Notes under the pieces: model-generated
What the model was told of the DNA's origin: nothing
Database searches by the model: none
What the model saw: only the letters and a program-made list of their open reading frames with translations
Source of the DNA: an uncultured Mollicutes bacterium
Lineage (GTDB): Bacteria > Bacillota_I > Bacilli_A > Acholeplasmatales > Anaeroplasmataceae
Direction: 5' to 3'
Assembly: GCA_900547045.1 (NCBI GenBank)
Contig: URFB01000053.1
Location: forward strand, 1-8,005
DNA: 8,005 nt
Shown: positions 1 through 6,448 of the stretch, in pieces
How the letters are laid out: each line of letters starts with the position of its first letter
Position numbering within the stretch: the stretch's first letter is position 1
Position numbers and translations under genes: made by a program

Positions 1-178
1 AACGTCCATTTTTATATATCGGTTAGTTTTATTACTCCCACTCCCATCCAAACAATATCAACCTAATCATATGTTTTATCAATATTTCTTTCAAAACATT
101 TTACTATAGCATATATTTGTATTATTTTTTTCATTTACGCCACATTTCTTCGTTTTATTTTCGTTATTTTTATTAAAC

Positions 179-206
179 GGGCCGTGAAAAATAGCTTTCA
201 CAGACC
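179..206 (-). terminator. Possible weak hairpin terminator, minus strand
   Basis: Read on the minus strand, GTGAAA (201-196) pairs with TTTCAC (189-184) around a 6-nt loop. The stem extends through a T-G wobble, a C-G pair, one mismatch and two G-C pairs. The stem reads better as minus-strand RNA than as plus-strand RNA. The following T tract is poor (GTTTAATAAAA), so intrinsic termination is doubtful. Its place downstream of the minus-strand alcohol dehydrogenase relic would fit an old 3' end. Confidence 0.25.
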
Positions 207-254
207 TTTTACCTTCTAATATGAATTTTAAAATATTAAATTGCTAATGCCTTT

Positions 255-338
255 TTATGCTTTCTTATAATAACTATAATTGAAGAAACCGCCCGCTGCA
301 ATTAAAATAACCTCACCTACTGCAATGAGAATATAGTC
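255..338 (-). pseudogene. Hydrophobic minus-strand fragment, possible relic of a small membrane protein
   Basis: A 27-codon open stretch encodes a strongly hydrophobic segment (ILIAVGEVILIAAGGFF) followed by a short basic-aromatic end (YYKKA) and a TAA stop. This is the look of a C-terminal membrane anchor. There is no start codon in its own frame. An ATG at 357-355 in another frame gives MNVNDYETI before entering this region, so a single-base frameshift could join the two. No good ribosome binding site precedes that ATG. I do not recognise a family, and chance in AT-rich DNA is a real alternative. Confidence 0.2.
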
Positions 339-444
339 TCATAATCATTTACATTCATTTTCATCGATTTTTATCCTAGTATTAATGGATTTTATTAAAT
401 TACCATTACTTTCCATATTTTCATATGATAAATAAACGACATAA

Positions 445-983
445 TCAAGCCATAGTTTCATCATTATCTATTTTTCCTATTTTATAATATATTTTAACAA
501 GCTTCCTATAGCTCCATAGCTCAGGCACTGGATATAATGGATTAGCCTCTTTGTTGGCATAAAAGGCCATTTGCTTTAGAAAAGGCCCACCCTGCAAGAT
601 ATGAAGCATATAGCATATTCTTCCTTGACCTGCTATCATTTTTGGTATAAGCATTATAAAAATTATTCAAAATTAATTTTGAAGCTTCTAAAGCATCATC
701 ACGTTTTTTTGTTTCCACTACGTCCAATATTAGCCTCAATTGCATGTGTTAAGGCATCCATCCCTGTTTGAGCTCTAATGATGCAGGTAAATTCTTAATT
801 AAATCAGGAGTTAATACTGAATATACTGAAAAGCGAATACTTAATTTGTTCGTTATCAATTGAAGCTATAAGCTCATTACATAGTTCTCTCTTAAAAATA
901 TTTTTCCCCGTTATAATCAAAGGATAAGCTAAATGGAGAATAAATTGATAAAACCTACAATATATTTGCTTAATGATATTCAT
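445..983 (-). pseudogene. Iron-containing alcohol dehydrogenase, degraded (frameshifts and internal deletions)
   Basis: Pieces of one iron-dependent alcohol dehydrogenase (Fe-ADH, type III) follow each other in the correct order in different minus-strand frames. An N-terminus MNIIKQIYCRFYQF (from the ATG at 983) is followed by LTPDLIKNLPA (about 823-776). Next is the family signature TGMDALTHAIEA (about 761-726), then DDALEASKLI and MLYASYLAGWAFS (700 to about 575). Last is a C-terminus KEANPLYPVPELW, ending at 445. Frame changes fall near 776, at an A7 run (704-710) and near 575-585. About 180 residues remain of the usual 380-400. The nucleotide-binding region between the first two pieces is gone. 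So is the stretch after WAFS that normally carries the metal-binding histidines. The gene cannot make an active enzyme. A GGAGG ribosome binding site and a plausible promoter survive upstream, suggesting fairly recent decay. The family call rests on motif order and is fairly secure; the substrate cannot be told. Confidence 0.85.
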
Positions 984-989
984 AAAAAT

Positions 990-997
990 CCTCCAAA
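990..997 (-). promoter_or_regulatory. Ribosome binding site of the alcohol dehydrogenase relic
   Basis: TTTGGAGG on the minus strand sits 6 nt before the ATG at 983-981. It marks that codon, not the in-frame ATG further upstream at 1001, as the original start. The Fe-ADH-like N-terminus begins exactly there. Confidence 0.6.
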
Positions 998-1017
998 TCA
1001 TAAAATCTATTTATTTA

Positions 1018-1045
1018 AATATATTATTTTATGTTTTTTTGTCTA
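1018..1045 (-). promoter_or_regulatory. Candidate sigma-A promoter of the alcohol dehydrogenase relic
   Basis: On the minus strand TAGACA (1045-1040) and TATATT (1023-1018) are separated by 16 nt, and the -10 lies about 35 nt before the start codon at 983. The region is very AT-rich, so such matches arise easily. It would be divergent from the tilS promoter. Confidence 0.35.
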
Positions 1046-1071
1046 TTTATTAGCAATTGAAAATATATCTA

Positions 1072-1080
1072 TGCTATAAT
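1072..1080 (+). promoter_or_regulatory. Extended -10 promoter of the tilS-hpt-ftsH-rqcP operon
   Basis: TGCTATAAT is a perfect -10 hexamer with the TGn extension. No good -35 lies at the usual distance, as is typical for extended -10 promoters. A start of transcription near 1087 would leave only a few bases before the ATG at 1090, which supports translation starting at the next in-frame ATG (1105). Confidence 0.55.
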
Positions 1081-1091
1081 TAAGCCAAAAT

Positions 1092-1099
1092 GGAAGTGA
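1092..1099 (+). promoter_or_regulatory. Ribosome binding site deciding the tilS start
   Basis: GGAAGTGA ends 5 nt before the ATG at 1105. The ATG at 1090 has no Shine-Dalgarno match upstream, and this site would lie inside its reading frame. The site therefore favours the start at 1105. Confidence 0.55.
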
Positions 1100-1104
1100 T
1101 TTTA

Positions 1105-2400
1105 ATGCTTAATGAGGTTAAAAACTTTATTAAAGAAAATGATTTAATTGAACCTAAAGCTAAAATTGTTTTAGCCTTCTCATATGGTGTTGATTCTCGT
1201 GTTTTGCTTGATGTTTTAATTAAGCTTGGCTATGAGGTTATTATTGCCCATGTTAATCATAAGCATCGTGCACAATCAGAAATTGAAGAAAAGGAAGCCA
1301 TTGCTCTGGCTTTAAGGCTTAATATCAAATATGAGGTAATGCATCTAGTTGAAGACTATAATCAAAACTTTCACGCCGATGCTCACAACAAAAGATATGA
1401 TTTTTTTATGTCAGTTGCCAACAAATATAATGCTAAATATATCGCAACTGCTCATCATTTAAATGATAATGCCGAAACAATTCTGTTAAATCTTATTCGT
1501 GGCTCTAATTTATATGGATACGGTGGTATAAACATTAAGCAAAAAAGGAATAATATTACTATTGTAAGGCCACTAATGTGTGCAACAAAAAAAGAAATTA
1601 AGGAATATCAGGAAAACAATATGCTAAGCTTTTATGAGGATTCCTCAAATAGTGAGGATGAATTTAGAAGGAATAGAATTAGACATCATATTCTTCCTTT
1701 AATGGAGGAGGAAAATCCAAGTCTTTTAGCTGAGCTTTATAATTATTCTTCCATGATGCATGAGGCCTTCTCTTTTATTAGAAGCATATCAATTTCCTAT
1801 TTAAATGATCATCAGGATATCATTGATATTCCAAGCTTTAAAGAGCTTGATATCGCAATTAAAAAGGATATAATTTCACTTTTGCTTGAAAAAAGAGAAA
1901 TTGAGCGTAGCTATAATCTTATCAATTTAATTCTTACAAATATAATGGATAAAGATCCACAGGCTGACATTAGCCTTAAGGGTGGGCTTCTTTTTAAAAA
2001 GCGTTATAACAAGGCTTTTATCGAGACTAGGGAGAATCCAAAGCAAAATTACCATAAATTGTATGAAAATAATGTGATTTCGACCCAAAATTTCCGTTTT
2101 TATTTCACAAAAAACTTAGCCAATTCAAGTGCAAATTATATAAAATTATGCTATAATGACTTAGTATTTCCTCTTATAATTAGAAATAGGCAGGATGGAG
2201 ATACAATTGAAATGACCTATGGTCATAAAAAAATTAAAAAACTTTTTATGGATTTACATCTTACTAAGGAACAAAGAGATAAGGCTCTTATTCTTGAAAA
2301 TAATGGTGAAATCCTATGGGTTGTTGGTTATGCCAAATCCAAAAGACTAACGCAAATGAAGTCTTCTGGTGATATCTATCTAGTTTATGAGGTGTTATGA
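1105..2400 (+). CDS. tilS: tRNA(Ile) lysidine synthetase TilS
   Basis: TilS ligates lysine to C34 of the tRNA-Ile with a CAU anticodon, using ATP, so that it decodes AUA as isoleucine. It is a cytosolic enzyme and normally essential. From the start at 1105 the protein has 431 residues, within the family range. The N-terminal PP-loop ATPase domain carries VLAFSYGVDS (residues about 22-31), then AHHLNDNAET (about 116-125), IRGSNLYGYGGI, RPLMCATKKEI and EDSSNSEDEFRRNRIRHHILP, all typical of TilS. The C-terminal domain shows NRQDGDTI, KKIKKLFMDLHL and EILWVVGYAKSKR. The oddity is the PP-loop: the family signature is SGGxDS, but here the first Gly is Tyr (SYGVDS). All other motifs are intact, so I expect a functional enzyme. 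It is first in the operon, and its stop overlaps the hpt start by 4 nt. Arg is mostly AGA/AGG, unlike ftsH, suggesting lower expression. An alternative start at 1090 would add five residues. Confidence 0.93.
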   Translation: MLNEVKNFIKENDLIEPKAKIVLAFSYGVDSRVLLDVLIKLGYEVIIAHVNHKHRAQSEIEEKEAIALALRLNIKYEVMHLVEDYNQNFHADAHNKRYDFFMSVANKYNAKYIATAHHLNDNAETILLNLIRGSNLYGYGGINIKQKRNNITIVRPLMCATKKEIKEYQENNMLSFYEDSSNSEDEFRRNRIRHHILPLMEEENPSLLAELYNYSSMMHEAFSFIRSISISYLNDHQDIIDIPSFKELDIAIKKDIISLLLEKREIERSYNLINLILTNIMDKDPQADISLKGGLLFKKRYNKAFIETRENPKQNYHKLYENNVISTQNFRFYFTKNLANSSANYIKLCYNDLVFPLIIRNRQDGDTIEMTYGHKKIKKLFMDLHLTKEQRDKALILENNGEILWVVGYAKSKRLTQMKSSGDIYLVYEVL

Positions 2401-2936
2401 TGGAAAATGATATTTTAAAGGTTATTGTTTCTGCTAAGGAAATCGATGAAATATGCGCACGTCTTGGTAAGAAAATAACGAATGATTACAAGGGAAAAAC
2501 GCCTATTGTAATCGGTCTATTAAAGGGTTGCCAGCCTTTTATGTCGGATTTAATTAAGCACATAAATACATATATGTCAATTGATTATATGTCAGTTTCA
2601 AGCTATGACGGAATGTCTTCTACTGGTTCTATTACTATTAAAAAGGATATTGAAACTGATGTAAGAGGACGTGATGTAATTATCGTAGACGATATTATTG
2701 ATACTGGTGTTACACTTTTAAATATTACTAATCTTTTTAAGGAAAGACATGTCAAGTCAATTAAAACTGTTTGCTTACTTGATAAGCCTGAGGGACGTAA
2801 GGTTGATCTTAAGGCTGATTATGCTGGTTTGATTGTACCAAAGGAATTCGTTGTAGGCTATGGTCTTGACTATAATGGCTTATACCGCAATCTTCCATAT
2901 ATTGGTATATTAAAAAGAGAAGTTTACGAAAAATAA
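2397..2936 (+). CDS. hpt: Hypoxanthine phosphoribosyltransferase
   Basis: This purine salvage enzyme transfers the phosphoribosyl group of PRPP to hypoxanthine (often also guanine), giving IMP or GMP; it is cytosolic. The 179 residues match the family length. Visible motifs are LLKGC (about 41-45), the flexible-loop region SSYDGMSSTGSI (about 68-79), the PRPP-binding loop VIIVDDIIDTGVTL (94-107), and the C-terminal family block with LDKPEGRK, FVVGYGLDYNGLYRNLPYIG. The gene begins within the tilS stop (ATGA overlap), so translation is probably coupled. Two adjacent ATG codons exist, at 2397 and 2400. GAGGTG at 2389-2394 lies 2 nt from the first and 5 nt from the second, so 2400 may be the codon really used, removing one Met. 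The tilS-hpt-ftsH order is conserved in Bacillus and relatives. No key residue appears to be missing. Confidence 0.95.
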   Translation: MMENDILKVIVSAKEIDEICARLGKKITNDYKGKTPIVIGLLKGCQPFMSDLIKHINTYMSIDYMSVSSYDGMSSTGSITIKKDIETDVRGRDVIIVDDIIDTGVTLLNITNLFKERHVKSIKTVCLLDKPEGRKVDLKADYAGLIVPKEFVVGYGLDYNGLYRNLPYIGILKREVYEK

Positions 2937-2939
2937 TAT

Positions 2940-2946
2940 AGGAGGT
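2940..2946 (+). promoter_or_regulatory. Strong ribosome binding site of ftsH
   Basis: AGGAGGT, a perfect Shine-Dalgarno match, ends 4 nt before the ftsH ATG in the 14-nt gap after hpt. It is the strongest site in the window and suggests that ftsH is translated more than the rest of its operon. Confidence 0.7.
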
Positions 2947-2950
2947 AATT

Positions 2951-5164
2951 ATGGATAATAATCAAAACAATAATAACAATCAAAATCCCCAAAGACCTGG
3001 TATGAAGCGTAAAAGACCTGATTACCAAATTCTAATTGCGATTATCATTATTTTCGCTTTAGGCTTTCTTTTAATTAGAAATTTAACAGGTACTTCTTAT
3101 CAATATATTGAATCGCAAAAGATTGAATATATCCTAAAGCATTCAACATATAAGGATGTTATATCTGAAGCATCTCCACTTCGTGATAAAGATGGAAATA
3201 TTAAATCTCCATTTACTGGTAAGATAATTGATGAGGATTCTACGATGGTTATTAGCTACTCTGATGTAGTAGCTAAGCCAATGGGTGAATCAAATAGTGG
3301 TAATTTAACTCTAAGAGGTAAGATTACTGAGAAGGCTTCTGAAAATGATAAGGGTATTTCTTATTACTTTACTTGTAATGTTACGCAGGGTCAATACGAG
3401 TCAATTGCTAGTGTAGCTCCTGTTGTATTAGAGAAGGCTTCTACAAGCTTCTGGTCAATTCTAATTAACTTCCTTCCATTACTAATTCTTATTATTTTCT
3501 TCATTGTTATGATGAAAAGCGGTGGTGGAAATCGTCAAGCCTTTGACTTTGGTAAGAATCGTGCTAGAATGGCTCGTGGAAAAACCGTTACCTTCAATGA
3601 TGTAGCGGGATGTGATGAGGAAAAGGAAGAGCTTGTTGAGGTTGTAGACTTCCTTAAAAATCCTCGTAAGTATGTTGAAATTGGTGCTCGTATTCCTAAG
3701 GGTGTCTTACTTTGTGGTTCTCCCGGTACTGGTAAAACATTACTTGCCAAGGCCGTAGCCGGTGAGGCTGGTGTTCCTTTCTTCTCTATTTCCGGTTCTG
3801 ATTTCGTTGAAATGTTCGTAGGTGTTGGTGCATCTCGTGTTCGTGACCTATTTAAGGATGCGAAGGAAAATGCTCCTTGTATTATCTTTATCGATGAAAT
3901 TGATGCTGTTGGTCGTCAACGTGGTGCTGGTATTGGTGGAGGTCACGATGAGCGTGAGCAAACACTTAACCAATTACTAGTTGAAATGGATGGATTTACA
4001 GTTAACCAGGGTATTATCATTATGGCTGCGACAAACAGACCAGATGTACTAGACCCTGCCCTTCTTCGTCCAGGTCGTTTTGACCGTCAAATTACTATTT
4101 CTAATCCTGATGTTAATGGTCGTGTTGCGATATTAAAGGTTCATGCAAGAAATAAGAAATTTGCCCCTGACGTTAAGTTTGAAGAAATTGCTCACCGAAT
4201 CCCAGGATTTAGTGGTGCAGATATTGAGAATTTACTAAATGAAGCAGCTCTTCTAGCCGCAAGAGATAATCGTAAGGTTATCAATAAGTTTGATATTGAT
4301 GAGGCTACTGACCGTGTTATGATGGGTCCTGCTAAAAAGAGCCGTGTTATAACACCTCGTGAAAAGAATGTTGTTGCTTATCATGAGGCTGGTCACGCTG
4401 TTATCGGATTAAAGCTTGAAAAATCAAATGTTGTTCAAAAGGTTACTATTATTCCTCGTGGTCAAGCTGGTGGCTATAACCTAATGCTTCCTGAGGAGGA
4501 AACATATCTTGAAACTAAATCTTCTTTAACTGCTCGTATTACTGGATACCTAGGTGGACGTGTAGCTGAGGAAATTATGTTTAATGAGGTTTCAACTGGT
4601 GCATCTAATGACTTCCAAAACGCAACTAAAATTGCTCGTGCAATGGTTACTGAATATGGTATGTCAGATTTAGGTCCTGTTCAATATGAGCAGCCTAATG
4701 GCTCTGTTTTCCTTGGTCGTGATTATGTTAAGGATAAAAACTTCTCTGAGCAGGTAGCTCTTGAAATTGACCGTGAAACAAGAAAGATTATTGAATCTTG
4801 TTACGAGCAAGCTACTAAGTGCATTAATGAAAATAAGACTCTATTAAGCACTATCGCTGAATATCTAAAGCGTATTGAAACATTAACAAAGTCTGATATT
4901 GATGAGATTAATTCAACCGGTCATCTTGATTGGTATGATAAAAAGCATAAAGCTGATCCTGTTTTAGTTGATGGCAAGCCCGTTTATGTCTATGAGGATT
5001 CAACTGTAAAGAGTGATGATACAAGCACAGCCACAAATGACAAAGAGGCATTAGATTCTAGCTCTTCTACAACTGATATTTCTTCTTTAAATACAGAAGA
5101 AAAGACAGAATTAGATAATACATCTGAGGAAAAGAAAGAAAGCTCAGAAAATGAGAATCGATAA
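2951..5164 (+). CDS. ftsH: ATP-dependent zinc metalloprotease FtsH
   Basis: FtsH is a hexameric membrane-anchored AAA+ protease that extracts and degrades misassembled membrane proteins and selected cytosolic regulators. A basic, Asn-rich N-terminus is followed by a membrane segment (about 25-43), an extracytoplasmic domain (about 45-165) and a second membrane segment (about 167-188). The AAA domain shows Walker A GSPGTGKT (256-263), the pore loop FVGVG (289-293), Walker B IIFIDE (311-316), and the second region of homology ending in arginine fingers R376 and R379. The peptidase domain has the zinc motif HEAGH (478-482) and a likely third ligand D554. All catalytic residues are present. The length, 737 residues, exceeds the roughly 640 of many homologues because of a low-complexity Ser/Thr/Glu/Lys tail (about 680-737). 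Arg is largely CGT, suggesting high expression. The last 14 nt overlap rqcP. Confidence 0.97.
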   Translation: MDNNQNNNNNQNPQRPGMKRKRPDYQILIAIIIIFALGFLLIRNLTGTSYQYIESQKIEYILKHSTYKDVISEASPLRDKDGNIKSPFTGKIIDEDSTMVISYSDVVAKPMGESNSGNLTLRGKITEKASENDKGISYYFTCNVTQGQYESIASVAPVVLEKASTSFWSILINFLPLLILIIFFIVMMKSGGGNRQAFDFGKNRARMARGKTVTFNDVAGCDEEKEELVEVVDFLKNPRKYVEIGARIPKGVLLCGSPGTGKTLLAKAVAGEAGVPFFSISGSDFVEMFVGVGASRVRDLFKDAKENAPCIIFIDEIDAVGRQRGAGIGGGHDEREQTLNQLLVEMDGFTVNQGIIIMAATNRPDVLDPALLRPGRFDRQITISNPDVNGRVAILKVHARNKKFAPDVKFEEIAHRIPGFSGADIENLLNEAALLAARDNRKVINKFDIDEATDRVMMGPAKKSRVITPREKNVVAYHEAGHAVIGLKLEKSNVVQKVTIIPRGQAGGYNLMLPEEETYLETKSSLTARITGYLGGRVAEEIMFNEVSTGASNDFQNATKIARAMVTEYGMSDLGPVQYEQPNGSVFLGRDYVKDKNFSEQVALEIDRETRKIIESCYEQATKCINENKTLLSTIAEYLKRIETLTKSDIDEINSTGHLDWYDKKHKADPVLVDGKPVYVYEDSTVKSDDTSTATNDKEALDSSSSTTDISSLNTEEKTELDNTSEEKKESSENENR

Positions 5165-5414
5165 ATATCTTAAGGTAAGCCGTATTATTAAACGCCGTAC
5201 TCTTGCTAAAGAGGCTACCTCTGGGGAGCGTATTTTAGTCAATGATAAGCAGGTTAAACCCTCTTATGTTGTTAAAATTGGCGATATTATTACAATCCTA
5301 TTTGGTAATAAGCAGGTTAAGGTTAAGGTTTTAAATACTAACGAAACAATCAAAAAGGCTGATGCATGCTTAATGTATGAGCTAATTGAAGAAAAGCTAG
5401 TTGAGGAGCAATAA
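5151..5414 (+). CDS. rqcP: S4-domain ribosome-associated quality control protein RqcP
   Basis: RqcP (formerly YabO, Hsp15-like) is known in Bacillus to bind stalled 50S subunits next to peptidyl-tRNA. There it works with RqcH to add C-terminal Ala tails to stuck nascent chains, marking them for degradation. The 87-residue protein is nearly all S4 RNA-binding fold. The diagnostic start MRIDKYLKVSRIIKRRTLAKE is followed by a Gly-containing turn, ILVNDKQVKPSYVVKIGD and a short end with MYELIEEK. It matches B. subtilis YabO from memory along its whole length. Translation begins inside the end of ftsH (14 nt overlap) without a strong Shine-Dalgarno site, so it is probably coupled to ftsH. This would tie synthesis of the tailing factor to that of a protease. 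It is the last gene of the operon, and its stop codon lies in the terminator stem. The general S4-domain call is certain; the RqcP assignment is very likely. Confidence 0.9.
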   Translation: MRIDKYLKVSRIIKRRTLAKEATSGERILVNDKQVKPSYVVKIGDIITILFGNKQVKVKVLNTNETIKKADACLMYELIEEKLVEEQ

Positions 5415-5431
5415 AAAATTGCTCCTTTTTT
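5404..5431 (+). terminator. Intrinsic terminator of the tilS-hpt-ftsH-rqcP operon
   Basis: AGGAGCAAT (5404-5412) pairs perfectly with ATTGCTCCT (5418-5426) around an A5 loop, followed by a run of T to 5431. The left arm is inside rqcP and includes the first base of its stop codon. Confidence 0.9.
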
Positions 5432-5432
5432 A

Positions 5433-5461
5433 TTGTAGAATATATTTTATTCTTCTATAAT
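5433..5461 (+). promoter_or_regulatory. Sigma-A-type promoter of the HD-GYP gene
   Basis: TTGTAG (5433-5438) and a perfect TATAAT (5456-5461) are spaced by exactly 17 nt, starting just after the operon terminator. A second TATAAT at 5469-5474 could serve as an alternative. The ribosome binding site is GAGGGTGG (5485-5492), 4 nt before the ATG. Confidence 0.6.
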
Positions 5462-5496
5462 ATTCTTATATAATATAAAATAAAGAGGGTGGTTTT

Positions 5497-6384
5497 ATGC
5501 ATTGTATTAAAAGCTTTAAAAAGGAATTTTCAAGTGACAAGGTTGAGGCTCTATCCTTATTTGATGATAATAGCTTTTCACTTGAATATTATCACCTATT
5601 TAAGGGGCATTCACTTCATATAAATTTAGATGGTGAGGATGAGGTTAAGCTCTTATATTTTCTTTTAAAGGGAAGCTGTGAGTTTTTCGTTGATAACAAA
5701 AAAATAGTCCTAAAGGCCTTTGAGCTTTTAGAAATAAATACATCCCAAGGCTTTAACATTTACGCCCTTGATGAAATTTCTTTATTATATCTATGTCCCT
5801 TTAAATCCGAAATTAACCTTAAAACCGATGAGCTTTCTAAGCAAATTGATCATCTTGAAAAAATGGACGATTATTTAAAGGGACACAACTACAGAGTTGG
5901 TAAATATGCCTTAATTATTCTTGAGGAAATGGGTCTTAGGATTAACTCCAATAATTTAAATTATGCAGCATCCTACCACGATATTGGAAAAATTAAAATC
6001 ACACCCGAAATTGTTCACAAGGATTCTGCCCTAAGCCCTGATGAATTTGAAATAATGAAGATGCATCCTATCTATAGCTATGAGATTATTAAGCCTATTC
6101 TTGGGGAGGAAATTGCCTATATTGCTTCCTGTCACCATGAAAAGCTCGATGGATCAGGCTACCCTAAGGGCCTTAAGAAAAATGAAATTCCTATAGAAAG
6201 CCAAATAATAGCTGTAGCGGATATATTTGATGCCCTTACGACTAAAAGAAGCTATCGGGATGCCTATTCCTGCACGGAGGCTATTAACATAATGGAGTCT
6301 GATGTAGTAAATAAAAGAATTAATAAAGAGGCCTATGAGGCCTTAAAAAAGGCGATTTTAGATAATTTAATTAACTTAAACTAA
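5497..6384 (+). CDS. HD-GYP phosphodiesterase with N-terminal cupin-like domain
   Basis: The C-terminal two thirds are a complete HD-GYP domain, the family that hydrolyses cyclic dinucleotides such as c-di-GMP. Visible residues are H130 in GHNYRV, the HD pair H161-D162 in HDIGKI, H190 in MKMHP, H213-H214-E215, the GYP motif as DGSGYP (218-223), and D242/D245 in VADIFDALTTKRSY. All expected metal ligands appear present, so it should be active. Residues about 25-105 look like a small beta-barrel of the cupin type (short strands, LLKGSCEFFVDNKKIVL, FELLEI) but lack the usual cupin metal histidines. I infer a ligand-sensing domain. A charged linker (about 106-128) joins the two and may transmit the signal. 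There are no membrane segments, so it is cytosolic. It has its own promoter and no clear terminator before fba. The exact substrate is unknown, and no GGDEF cyclase is in the window. Confidence 0.85.
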   Translation: MHCIKSFKKEFSSDKVEALSLFDDNSFSLEYYHLFKGHSLHINLDGEDEVKLLYFLLKGSCEFFVDNKKIVLKAFELLEINTSQGFNIYALDEISLLYLCPFKSEINLKTDELSKQIDHLEKMDDYLKGHNYRVGKYALIILEEMGLRINSNNLNYAASYHDIGKIKITPEIVHKDSALSPDEFEIMKMHPIYSYEIIKPILGEEIAYIASCHHEKLDGSGYPKGLKKNEIPIESQIIAVADIFDALTTKRSYRDAYSCTEAINIMESDVVNKRINKEAYEALKKAILDNLINLN

Positions 6385-6399
6385 CTTAAATACTTTAAA
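6372..6399 (+). repeat. Short tandem repeat upstream of fba
   Basis: TAACTTAAA occurs at 6372-6380 and 6382-6390, followed by the looser copy TACTTTAAA (6391-6399). The TAA of the second copy is the stop codon of the HD-GYP gene, and the third copy contains the candidate -35 of fba. A regulator site is possible, but AT-rich chance is a fair alternative. Confidence 0.35.
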
Positions 6400-6422
6400 T
6401 AACCCTTACATTGTAGTATAAT
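6394..6422 (+). promoter_or_regulatory. Sigma-A-type promoter of fba
   Basis: TTTAAA (6394-6399) and a perfect TATAAT (6417-6422) are spaced by 17 nt. The ribosome binding site AAAGGAG (6432-6438) lies 10 nt before the ATG. The gene can therefore be expressed independently of the HD-GYP gene. Confidence 0.55.
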
Positions 6423-6448
6423 TTAAGCATAAAAGGAGTGAGTTTATT

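Larger units (their letters stand above)
1..444. other. AT-rich region without an intact gene
   Basis: All six frames are interrupted by frequent stops, and no start codon with a good ribosome binding site leads into a long frame. The stretch holds a weak hairpin at 179-206 and a short hydrophobic minus-strand reading frame at 255-338. On the minus strand, a frame leaving the window at its left edge is open only from about position 60, with an ATG at 9-7 and no visible Shine-Dalgarno site. Because it lies downstream of a clear pseudogene on the same strand, the simplest inference is that this is further decayed sequence. Confidence 0.5.

Noticed and set aside
34..48. Purine-rich run GGATGGGAGTGGGAG on the minus strand as a Shine-Dalgarno site of a gene leaving the left edge
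   Set aside because: It is about 25 nt or more from the only ATG (9-7), too far to serve it, and the frame is too short here to judge.
445..654. A 69-residue minus-strand reading frame starting MLIPKMIAGQGR as a gene of its own
   Set aside because: Only its C-terminal half, from about 582, matches the Fe-ADH end. The first part is another frame of the preceding piece. There is no ribosome binding site at its ATG.
542..745. A 67-residue minus-strand reading frame starting MQLRLI as a separate gene
   Set aside because: It is the middle part of the alcohol dehydrogenase relic. Its first residues are an out-of-frame reading of THAIEA, and its last residues run past a deletion junction.
1052..1062. 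TTGAAA at 1057-1062 as the -35 of the tilS promoter
   Set aside because: The spacer to TATAAT would be only 12 nt, too short for sigma-A. An extended -10 promoter explains the site better.
3535..3750. Minus-strand reading frame within ftsH
   Set aside because: It lies entirely antisense to the AAA domain of an intact ftsH, has no signals, and its sequence is explained by the codons of the other strand.
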